The position numbers and the translations under genes were made by a program. From Rhizosphaericola mali (GTDB lineage Bacteria > Bacteroidota > Bacteroidia > Chitinophagales > Chitinophagaceae): 64,000 nucleotides of DNA. The stretch lies in contig NZ_CP044016.1 of assembly GCF_004337365.2 (NCBI RefSeq), forward strand, positions 1,798,001-1,862,000, given 5' to 3'. Below are positions 18,201 to 30,040 of the stretch, piece by piece. Each line of letters begins with the position of its first letter. Within the stretch, counting starts at the first letter, position 1. The notes below the pieces were generated by a model. It made no database searches. It saw only the letters and a list, made by a program, of their open reading frames with translations, and was not told the DNA's origin.

Positions 18201-18626
18201 TTTCTGCATGGACTTATCTTCCGTAATCCAAGGCCCTCCTGCCAATGCAAAACCATCACAATCGTGCATTGCAATATCGATCCCATTTATCTTCGCCTGC
18301 TCCATAGCATATTTGACCAATTCCCACCATTTAGGACTTAACTGTGGAGCAGATGGATTATATAATGATGGATTAGCTTCGCCTTTTATAGTCATCAAAT
18401 AGGCTCCAGCAATATTTGCAGCCTTCATCGCTTTAATATCCGCGGCAATGCCCTCCTTGGAAACTGCTGCTTGCATCCAATACCAAAACACCCATGGTCC
18501 CGCTTGTTTTGTTGGGTTTTTGAAATCTTTTTCTAAGGCATCCATAGGAACAATCTTCTGTCCAATTGCATTCAAAGCAAAACAGAAAAATATAGCTAGG
18601 AATATATGGATAAATTTTCTCTCCAT
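15228..18626 (-). CDS. GH106 alpha-L-rhamnosidase
   Basis: 1132 residues with a signal peptide (ending NAIGQ). The start of the mature protein is diagnostic for GH106: GPWVFWYWMQAAVSKEGIAADIKAMKAANIAGAY, split here by the Bacteroidota-type insert. Then come HDCDGFALAGGPWITEDKSMQKVVWS, a F5/8-like inserted beta domain (about 230-320), GFHVDSWECGSQNW, a TIM-barrel core, and a C-terminal jelly-roll with WLYLGKVANVASVEVNGKDCGIAWTFPYRV. The family removes terminal L-rhamnose from rhamnogalacturonan, including RG-II side chains. It is probably periplasmic or surface-exposed and complements the two GH78 enzymes of this locus. Confidence 0.9.
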   Translation of the reverse strand: MERKFIHIFLAIFFCFALNAIGQKIVPMDALEKDFKNPTKQAGPWVFWYWMQAAVSKEGIAADIKAMKAANIAGAYLMTIKGEANPSLYNPSAPQLSPKWWELVKYAMEQAKINGIDIAMHDCDGFALAGGPWITEDKSMQKVVWSDTVLHGNADFESVLPVPIHYKNYYKDIAVYAFPVKDVHSSYDKKLKVTSNVDTSDLSFLNQKGNKKNFTSKENGWIQYTFEEPFTAKSLVVRTNSNNYQAHRLTIEFSEDGIHFSIIRKLIPARHGWQDTDADYTFSLPETKAKYFRFLYDPIGSEPGAEDLDAAKWKQSLKLSGLELSSEAKIDQYESKNGSVWRVAQRTENNILSKDDIISSEKMMDLTKYLDANGKLNWKVPAGQWKILRIGHTSTGHTNATGGNGSGLECDKFDSTVVAFQYGQWYGEIIKHIGPELSKDVLTGFHVDSWECGSQNWSPRFADEFKKRRGYDPVPFLLIMAGYPLNSVDSSERFLYDIRQTIAELINDVFFKTMAKLAHKDGKVFSAESVAPVMVSDGLRHYAEVDVPMGEFWLNSPTHDKPNDMMDAVSGAHIYGKNIIQAEGFTELKMYWDEHPTMLKGLLDRNYALGMNKLVFHVFMHNPWIDRRPGMTLDGVGLYFQRDQTWWPQAKGFTDYISRSQSLLQKGHPVVDIAIFTGEELPSRSLLPDRIIDDMPGLFGEKQVNTELERKRNIGLPLATMPKGVTSSANIPSWEKWINPLRGYQYDAINKDALLRLAKVDNGHIILPGGASYSVLVIPDSNALNPNRRLMSAELVTKLYQLVKEGATVFIGEKLLQALSLSNKVEGDRLVEETSNKLWNENNKKVFSLPIKQSTLDYIGLERDAIFFSENNNDYDEKIAFAHRKGKEFDVYFISNQDSLDKELTISLRVSGKVPEYFNALTGEIEQVSDWYTEKGRTIIKSFFSKNESKFIVFINTTTLKSKKNSSSNWKKVYSFDGSWNLKFDEQNGGPKNIVTFPKLESWTNNKDSSIRFYSGEVAYQKEFYLKDDFTNAWLYLGKVANVASVEVNGKDCGIAWTFPYRVNLKNYLKKGKNIVVVKVANTWHNRIMQDQRLPVNDRLTWTTSPIQLAGDTLLDAGLMGPVYIEQEVKNK

Positions 18627-18642
18627 GCAATTTTTTCCTTAT

Positions 18643-20673
18643 TTAATGAGTACTATATGGCAACCAAACGGACATATCCGAATCTCCTCGGTTTGCCCAT
18701 GCAAAATACGGGATTAGTTTAGCCTGTATTTTTTTGTAAGAACTATTATCATGGCTTATTGGTCGATATAATGAATTATTCCAACTTTGTTTCTTTTGTA
18801 ATAAAAAATTTCCTTGCAAAGATGTAAAGCTATAACCCTTAATGTTTGTCGTTATTGGTTTCCATACCTGAGAAGCGTCAAGCGTAACATCAAAAACAGA
18901 AACAGAATCTGGCAAATCTTTTGTTTCCAAACAATACACAACAGGACCTTTTTTTACAGCTACTCGACTCCTGCTTTCTTCTACTAAAGGATTGGATTCC
19001 ATCATATTAGTTGGCATATCCAGATTTAGCTCTACAATATCTCCATTTTTCCAAACTCTATTGATTACACAAAATCCATTTTTTAATTCTTTGTTGGATA
19101 TTAAAGAACCGTTGATCCTGACGGAATAATTCGTACACCAATTCGGAATACGAAAATTAATTCCCATTTGCGCCTGACTCACATCGTTTATTTTTAAACT
19201 AATCAAACCATCCCAAGGATAATTCGTTTTTTGTTCCAAACTTATCTTTTTCCCAATATCCAAAGTAAGTTCAACTTGATTACTTCCATACAAATTGACA
19301 AAAAGATTATTCTTGGAAACCGTATATACATAGTTAGGAACTTCAGCAATTGTACGAACTATATTGGGCGGACAGCAATTGGACAATGCAATATATTTTT
19401 GACGACCACCTGCCCATCTTAATGTATATGGAAATGCTGCATTGTGCTCCAATGCATTCGTATAAAAATATTTATCACCATCAAGGCTTACACCAGACAA
19501 TATACCATTGTACAACTCCAACTCTACAATGTCCATATATTTTGCGTCACCTGTATTCAAAAACATTCTCCAATTCCATAACAGATTACCAATATTGGCG
19601 CAAGTTTCATTGTGAGCCGTTTTTAGTGGTAATTGAAACGCTCTTCCGTAAGATTGATGGACGCGTTGCACCGTATCAGGATTGTAGGAAGTACCATCAG
19701 GAGAAACACCATCATACAAAGCACCACAACCTCCTGTAATATACATCTTACGAAAAGTGACATCATTCCACATTTTATCCAATACACGTATCAAAGAAGT
19801 ATCTCCCGTTTCCGCAAAAAGATCAGCGGCTCCGGCAAAAAGATAATTGGCTCTAACAGCGTGACCACCAGCATGTTCCATTTTCCTAAAAGCCACGCGA
19901 TCTGAGTTATCCTCCGTTCCTTCAGGCGTACCTCTGATTAACAATAATTTTTCTGCAAGTTGAAGATATCGAGGATCTTGAACCGTTCTGTACATTTCGA
20001 TAATGCCCATATAGTGAGAAGGGCAGATAGCATTTCTTGCTTGTTCGGGTGTGGCATGATTGTAAAAGGACAATAAGAAATTAGTTGCTTTAATAGCAAC
20101 ATCTAACAAAGAACGCTTACCTGTTGCTCTGTAGTGCACACAAGCAGCAGTCATCAAATGACCAAAATTATAGGCTTCAAAACTTAACTTATCATCAAAC
20201 ATTTCAGATTTACCCATTTTTTGATGATCGATAATGGATTTTGTATAAAGATAACCATCCTTTCTTTGTGCTTTGACAATCACAGCAATAGCTTTATCAA
20301 GCTCATTATCGAGTTGAGTGTCTTTTGTTGTGGCATACATAGCCGCCAAAGCCTCCAATACTTTATAGAAATCTCCGTCATGAAATGAAGGACCAACAAA
20401 ACTTCCCGTATCCAAACTAGCAGCAATTTCAAAATTTCGGAAAGAATGACTTATAGTTGGGTCGTTGTAAATACGCCATATAGTAGGAATCATTGTATTT
20501 TTACATAATTGAAATTCATTGTACCAAAAACCATCTGTCCAATGAACAGAACCCATATCCAACATCTTCATTTGAGAATATTGGCTCGTTTTTGTATCCA
20601 CCAATGCTTTTTCCTGCGCTTTACTATGCACTAGCAGTAAACAAAATATTATGCTTAGTAAGAATATTTTCAT
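18643..20673 (-). CDS. GH127-type beta-L-arabinofuranosidase (DUF1680)
   Basis: 676 residues with a signal peptide (ending HSKAQ). The (alpha/alpha)6 barrel begins with WTDGFWYNEFQLCKNTMIPTIWR. The zinc-thiolate active site of GH127 is complete: E356 and C358 in NETCANIG, and C433-C434 in NCCPPN. This matches the spacing of Glu338, Cys340, Cys417 and Cys418 in the characterised HypBA1, where one Cys of the CC pair is the nucleophile. Members remove beta-L-arabinofuranose, and related GH families (for example GH146) have the same chemistry. Arabinose-containing pectin side chains are the likely target. It sits 16 bp upstream of GH106 in transcription order. Confidence 0.9.
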   Translation of the reverse strand: MKIFLLSIIFCLLLVHSKAQEKALVDTKTSQYSQMKMLDMGSVHWTDGFWYNEFQLCKNTMIPTIWRIYNDPTISHSFRNFEIAASLDTGSFVGPSFHDGDFYKVLEALAAMYATTKDTQLDNELDKAIAVIVKAQRKDGYLYTKSIIDHQKMGKSEMFDDKLSFEAYNFGHLMTAACVHYRATGKRSLLDVAIKATNFLLSFYNHATPEQARNAICPSHYMGIIEMYRTVQDPRYLQLAEKLLLIRGTPEGTEDNSDRVAFRKMEHAGGHAVRANYLFAGAADLFAETGDTSLIRVLDKMWNDVTFRKMYITGGCGALYDGVSPDGTSYNPDTVQRVHQSYGRAFQLPLKTAHNETCANIGNLLWNWRMFLNTGDAKYMDIVELELYNGILSGVSLDGDKYFYTNALEHNAAFPYTLRWAGGRQKYIALSNCCPPNIVRTIAEVPNYVYTVSKNNLFVNLYGSNQVELTLDIGKKISLEQKTNYPWDGLISLKINDVSQAQMGINFRIPNWCTNYSVRINGSLISNKELKNGFCVINRVWKNGDIVELNLDMPTNMMESNPLVEESRSRVAVKKGPVVYCLETKDLPDSVSVFDVTLDASQVWKPITTNIKGYSFTSLQGNFLLQKKQSWNNSLYRPISHDNSSYKKIQAKLIPYFAWANRGDSDMSVWLPYSTH

Positions 20674-20699
20674 ACAATCAATTTATCTAAAAATAACTA

Positions 20700-25083
<4,384 letters not shown>

Positions 25084-25110
25084 ATAATTGTTGATTAGGT
25101 TATAGTAAGA

Positions 25111-27327
25111 TTATTCTGAAACAACCGCTTTATAGTTTATGCTGTATGGTTGATCTTTTTTAATTTCCAATTCATATTGATTGCCTCCTTTGGCAATAAT
25201 TTTTCCTTCTTTACATTTTGGATTATTAGCACTTTTAAAAATTAATTTTCCTACGCCTTCAGATGCGGATATTTTTATATTGGAAGTATTACAATAAACA
25301 CGCACTTCACCGTTAGGAGTAGGTACAACTCCATCCATCCATTTCAAACCGCCAAGCGCCGGTTTGATTTCATAGGTTTCAAATCCTGGAGATGTCGGAC
25401 TTACGCCCAAATAATATCTTCCAAGTAAATATATTGGACTCGCCCCCCAAGCATGACAAAGACTTTTTCCAAACTTACGACCATACATTTCATAGTGTTC
25501 AGCTCCTTTTTTGCTAGGATCATATTCTTCCCAAAAAGAAGTCGCTCCCAATTTCAACATACCACCCCAATAGTCTTTCATTTCTTTCAATACATGATCT
25601 TGTGAACCTAAAGCACAAAGCGCCTCCAATTCATAAAAATGCATATACGGTGTCGTAATGGAAGGAATTGTATCATTCAACAAAACAGATTTTTTCACTT
25701 CCGATTTTTGTATTTCGTTAAAATAATTGAAGAATATGGCAAACATATTGGCGTATCGAGTTATATTATCACTCTGTTTACCGTCAATACGACTATGTAC
25801 AAGAGCCTTTTGTTTTTCACTCCAATAATATTCAAATAATTTACCTTTTAAATCTGTTGCCATTTTAGAATACTGAACCGCATCATCTTTGTGATCTGAA
25901 AGGTCTGCACAGATAGTCATCGTCTCCAATCCTCTAGCAAACAACAATTGTTCAAAACTTAAAGCACCTTTTTTGCTCAATCCTTTTGCCCAATCAACAA
26001 ATACCCAATCTCCTGTCATTCCTTCTAACAAACCGTCTTTGTTTCTTCTTGCAACGACATAGTCCATTAAAGTTTTCATACGATCATAATTGTTAACAAG
26101 AAAAGTCTTATCTCCCGTAAACATATAATAGTCATAAAAACTCAAAAACCAATAGAAGGTATAGTCCATAATCGTATTGATATGACTCGTCACTGGATCT
26201 TTTCCACGAAGCGCATACATCGTACGTTTAACGGTTTCGTTATCATTCATTAGATAATAGTTCATCAGATAACTCTGGGTAGCATCTCCGCTCCAAATCC
26301 AACGATCTCTTTTAATTCCATCAATAAAAAATTCCCTAGTACTTAGATGTAAAGTATATTTCGAAACGTCATATATTTTATTCAATTCTTCATCATTACA
26401 AGCGAAACTTCCTTTATCTTTTAAATCCGCATATTCGTATAGCATGGAAACACTATCCAACTGCAATCCATCCGTATTTTTAATATTTACATACCTAAAT
26501 GCTTTGGACAATTGTGGTGTGGTATCTATTTTTTTAGAAGAACTTATAGTTATCCAATCAAATGTTTCTGCATGTTCAGTATCTAACGCTTCTTCCTTAC
26601 TTTCCCCATATACCAATTGCAATCTGCCGCGACCAGCAATACCATGAAGTTTGACATAGCCAAAAGTCTCTTTTCCAAAATCCAATAAAATTGAATTATC
26701 CTTTTTGACTACAGAAACTGGACGTTGGACTATAACAGGTAAAACAAAATGGGAAGGAATCTGATTGGTCGAATTAAAATTCCAATATCCAGCGGGTTGA
26801 TAGTTGGTTGCGGAAACATCCGAAGATTTCCCAGTCTCATCTATCCATTCTTTATCTTCAAAAGTGGCTAACCAGCTCGCATCTGTTTTCACATAACGTC
26901 CCGACATAAACACCGTTGGAGGTGTCGCTTGATTGTATATTTTGACATTGATACGATGATTTCCTGCAGGAACAATAAACGTTCCAGTCAAGTCATCAAT
27001 CGCTTTTCCATCTATTTTAATATTGCAAATTCCTTCCGTTTGAAAGTGTATTGTATCTGCTTTGGGCAATGAAAAATCTTTATGAAAATCTACCAATGGA
27101 TAATGACTATCCATTTTCCAAAAAATTGGAAAAAATGCATTTCTTTCTGTTCTCCTGTTTTGCATTTGATTGGAAAGCCATATTTCGTAATCACCAGGAT
27201 ACCAAATCCAAGTCTGCGCAGAAACGGACTGAAAAAACATAAAGCCGAAGAGCACCAACAACAATTTATAATTGTAGCATTTACACTTATAAAAAAAAGT
27301 AACATATTTCCTTGGCAAATTCATCAT
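25111..27327 (-). CDS. GH78-family alpha-L-rhamnosidase (short form)
   Basis: 738 residues; a hydrophobic signal (LLLVLFGFMFFQSVSAQ) follows a positively charged start. N-terminal beta-sandwich domains are followed by the six-hairpin barrel, which begins around FACNDEELNKIYDVSKYTLHLS. The GH78 acid motif region reads EFFIDGIKRDRWIWSGDATQSY, then TSFWEEYDPSKKG and SLCHAWGASPIYLLGRYYLGVSP near the end, closing with a small beta domain. The organisation is that of rhamnosidases with a DG.KRDR rather than the DCPQR.ER form found in the other GH78 at 34922. It probably removes terminal rhamnose from a different linkage. Confidence 0.85.
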   Translation of the reverse strand: MMNLPRKYVTFFYKCKCYNYKLLLVLFGFMFFQSVSAQTWIWYPGDYEIWLSNQMQNRRTERNAFFPIFWKMDSHYPLVDFHKDFSLPKADTIHFQTEGICNIKIDGKAIDDLTGTFIVPAGNHRINVKIYNQATPPTVFMSGRYVKTDASWLATFEDKEWIDETGKSSDVSATNYQPAGYWNFNSTNQIPSHFVLPVIVQRPVSVVKKDNSILLDFGKETFGYVKLHGIAGRGRLQLVYGESKEEALDTEHAETFDWITISSSKKIDTTPQLSKAFRYVNIKNTDGLQLDSVSMLYEYADLKDKGSFACNDEELNKIYDVSKYTLHLSTREFFIDGIKRDRWIWSGDATQSYLMNYYLMNDNETVKRTMYALRGKDPVTSHINTIMDYTFYWFLSFYDYYMFTGDKTFLVNNYDRMKTLMDYVVARRNKDGLLEGMTGDWVFVDWAKGLSKKGALSFEQLLFARGLETMTICADLSDHKDDAVQYSKMATDLKGKLFEYYWSEKQKALVHSRIDGKQSDNITRYANMFAIFFNYFNEIQKSEVKKSVLLNDTIPSITTPYMHFYELEALCALGSQDHVLKEMKDYWGGMLKLGATSFWEEYDPSKKGAEHYEMYGRKFGKSLCHAWGASPIYLLGRYYLGVSPTSPGFETYEIKPALGGLKWMDGVVPTPNGEVRVYCNTSNIKISASEGVGKLIFKSANNPKCKEGKIIAKGGNQYELEIKKDQPYSINYKAVVSE

Positions 27328-27332
27328 GACAA

Positions 27333-28907
27333 TTATCTAAATAAAATATATAGCAAAATCATTACAACACTTAACAATCCCCACATCCACTTGACAATAT
27401 TATTTGGCTTAGCAATATGGACATTTGCATCTTCCGTGCTCGTTATTGGTTGTTTGTCCCATATACTAATGGCTAACGCTATCGTAATTAAGAGGATAAA
27501 AATACAAAAAGAAAGTAACAAATAGTGCGGCCAAAAGTGATATTTTCTGGCAGGTAAAACCCAAAGGTAAATAATACCAATACCCAAACTGATAAACGAA
27601 CCCCATGAAAGCGTAAAATCTACCGCCTTTTTGGTTGTTTTTTTCCAAAAAACTGCCAATAGAAAAACAACAGTCAATGGAGGTGCGATAAATCCTAAAA
27701 CCGCCTGAAAAATATCAAACAGTTTTAATCCTTTAATACTATCAATAGCCAATGCGACCAATATGGCAAACACACAACCTGCTAAAACGGTACGTCTACC
27801 GACCTTGATAATTTGTTCGGTTGTAGCATTCGGATTGATTTTTTTTACGTAAATATCCGTTGTAAATACAGTACTCAATGCGTTTAATGATGAACCAATA
27901 GTCCCTACCAATACAGCGATCAAGACAACCAAAACCAAACCATTTAATCCTGCGGGGAACAAATTGGTCACCATTGTCATGTATGCTTCATCCGCACTGT
28001 TCAGATGCGGATAAAGAATGGAACAAATAACACCGGGTAAAATAAATAAGGGAACAGACAATATCTTCAACCAACCAATAAAATTGACACCTAATTGTCC
28101 TTGTTTGAGATTACGTGCACCCAAAACAGATTGCACCATTGCCTGATCTGTACAGAAAAAAGCAATTGCGGAAACAGGATAACCTAAAAAAATAGCATAC
28201 CAGGGATAATTGGGATCAGAAGCAGGCTTAAGCAAATGCCAATAACTAGAAGGTGTTTGGGCAAACAAATTGTTCCAGCCGCCAACTTTATTCAAACCAA
28301 TAACGCACAGAATCAAAGACACTCCTATCAATAAAATCATCTGAAAAACATTGACTCTGGCAATTGCTTTGAGTCCGCCAGCCATTGTAAACAATCCTGC
28401 AAAAAGCACCAATACTATTACAGATTGCCACATAGGAATACCTAAAATCTGCCTTACCAAAAAACCACCTGCAAACAATCCTAAAGACAACCATGAAATC
28501 AACATCTTAACCATGGCATACCATGCTAGAATGTTCCGTGTTTTTTCTCCATATTTTTTGCCCATGAATTCTGGCATAGTTGTGACATTACTCGCCAAAT
28601 AACGTGGCGCAAATACCAAAGCCAGCAGCATTAGAAAAACAAAAGCATACCACTCAAAATTACCGGCTACAATCCCAGTAGAGTAGCCAATACTAGCAAA
28701 AGCCAATAACATGGAAGGTCCTACATTGGTGCCCCACATGTTAAAACCGATTTTATACCAATTCAAAGACTTTCCTGCCAGAAAAAGATTTTCGTTCTTG
28801 TTTTTTTTTCCAAAACTAGCACGATAACCTATTACTAGCAATAGAACTAGGTAAACAACGACTATAATATAATCGACAGTCTGAAATTTGGATAATAAAT
28901 GGCTCAT
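27333..28907 (-). CDS. Sodium/solute symporter (SSS family)
   Basis: 524 residues with about 14 membrane helices and the SSS signature around GMTAGGLKAIARVNVFQM-like sequence (here FTMAGGLKAIARVNVFQMILL) and WFCTDQAMVQSVLGARNLKQGQ. Inner-membrane Na+-coupled transporter. Bacteroidota often place SSS symporters inside utilisation loci for uptake of the released monosaccharide or uronate; L-rhamnose, galactose or galacturonate are candidates here. It is followed by the GH78 gene and preceded by the Gfo/Idh/MocA gene, so import and oxidation may be linked. Confidence 0.92.
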   Translation of the reverse strand: MSHLLSKFQTVDYIIVVVYLVLLLVIGYRASFGKKNKNENLFLAGKSLNWYKIGFNMWGTNVGPSMLLAFASIGYSTGIVAGNFEWYAFVFLMLLALVFAPRYLASNVTTMPEFMGKKYGEKTRNILAWYAMVKMLISWLSLGLFAGGFLVRQILGIPMWQSVIVLVLFAGLFTMAGGLKAIARVNVFQMILLIGVSLILCVIGLNKVGGWNNLFAQTPSSYWHLLKPASDPNYPWYAIFLGYPVSAIAFFCTDQAMVQSVLGARNLKQGQLGVNFIGWLKILSVPLFILPGVICSILYPHLNSADEAYMTMVTNLFPAGLNGLVLVVLIAVLVGTIGSSLNALSTVFTTDIYVKKINPNATTEQIIKVGRRTVLAGCVFAILVALAIDSIKGLKLFDIFQAVLGFIAPPLTVVFLLAVFWKKTTKKAVDFTLSWGSFISLGIGIIYLWVLPARKYHFWPHYLLLSFCIFILLITIALAISIWDKQPITSTEDANVHIAKPNNIVKWMWGLLSVVMILLYILFR

Positions 28908-28928
28908 ACAATCGAGATTAAATTTGGA

Positions 28929-30008
28929 CTACAAACCATATTGATTTAATATATCCTTTACAAAAACAGGTTTTTTAGTTTTTAAACTTTCATCCATTGC
29001 TTGCAGTAATGCGACGGTTCCAATTCCTTCTTTTATATCAGGAAAAGCCTTCTCTCCAGAAACAATCGCCGCAGCGAAATATTCCAGATAATTTTGATAT
29101 TCTCCTGCATGATGCGATTGTCCTTCAAATCTAAAAAAATGATTCAACTCTTTATCTCCCCATGTTTGGGTTACTTGTTCACCGTCTTTATTGGTAATGG
29201 CATAACGCAGTTCATGATAGTCTGCCTGACTCGCCCCTTCTGTTCCTCTCAATATGCAACTCATTTCACTTTCTCTATAAGTAGGTTGTACCGGACCTGT
29301 GTAGGCACCACTAACTCGAGCTATACGACCATCCTTATTTCTAAAAATAAAATGCATGGTATCTTCATTTTTTAATCCAGCATTCTGTCCATTAGCACTA
29401 ATCATTCCGTAACCCATCACCTCCTCTACTTCGGGCAAATACCAACGAATAAAATCAACTGGGTGACTCAATCCTCCATACAACCATTTAAAAGATGACT
29501 CTAATGCCCATTTTTTCTTTAAAAACCAACGGTGATCTGCATTATAATGACTTTCAATTGTGATCAGGTCACCAATAAGTCCATTTTCAAAATCTTGTCT
29601 TTGCTTTTTATACGGTTGAAAAAAGCGAGAACTTTGACCCACAAAAACACGTTTTCCTGTTGTTTCTTGTAGTTCTAATAGTTGTTTTGCATCTGCCAAA
29701 TCATCAATAAACGGCTTTGTACAAACTACATGTTTGCCATGTTCCAAAGCTAATCTGATATGCGAAGCATGTAAATGATCCGGTGTATAAATAGCAATAA
29801 GATCAATAGTTTCATCCTTTAACAAATCTTCATATTTTGTTGTGTAATGATCGTATTGAAACTCTTTGCAACGCTGTTGACATAATAGTTCATTGGCATC
29901 ACATATATTTTTTAAGTGAAGTTTTTCGCTTTTCAATACGGCAGACATGGTACTTCTACCCTCCCCCAACCCCAGTATCCCTACATTCAATATTTTTTCA
30001 TTTTCCAT
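28929..30008 (-). CDS. Gfo/Idh/MocA-family NAD(P)-dependent oxidoreductase
   Basis: 359 residues, no signal peptide, hence cytoplasmic. The N-terminal Rossmann fold starts NVGILGLGEGRSTMSAVL. The family motif is clear: DLIAIYTPDHLHASHIRLALEHGKHVVCTKPFIDDL, with the catalytic-type Lys in CTKP (EKP in most relatives). The C-terminal alpha/beta domain holds GGLSHPVDFIRWYLPEV, where His is the usual active-site residue. Substrates in the family are sugars, inositols and sugar acids; none can be fixed here. The neighbouring symporter suggests it acts on an imported monosaccharide. Confidence 0.9.
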   Translation of the reverse strand: MENEKILNVGILGLGEGRSTMSAVLKSEKLHLKNICDANELLCQQRCKEFQYDHYTTKYEDLLKDETIDLIAIYTPDHLHASHIRLALEHGKHVVCTKPFIDDLADAKQLLELQETTGKRVFVGQSSRFFQPYKKQRQDFENGLIGDLITIESHYNADHRWFLKKKWALESSFKWLYGGLSHPVDFIRWYLPEVEEVMGYGMISANGQNAGLKNEDTMHFIFRNKDGRIARVSGAYTGPVQPTYRESEMSCILRGTEGASQADYHELRYAITNKDGEQVTQTWGDKELNHFFRFEGQSHHAGEYQNYLEYFAAAIVSGEKAFPDIKEGIGTVALLQAMDESLKTKKPVFVKDILNQYGL

Positions 30009-30040
30009 AATTTTCGATGATATTTTGAGTAAAATCTATT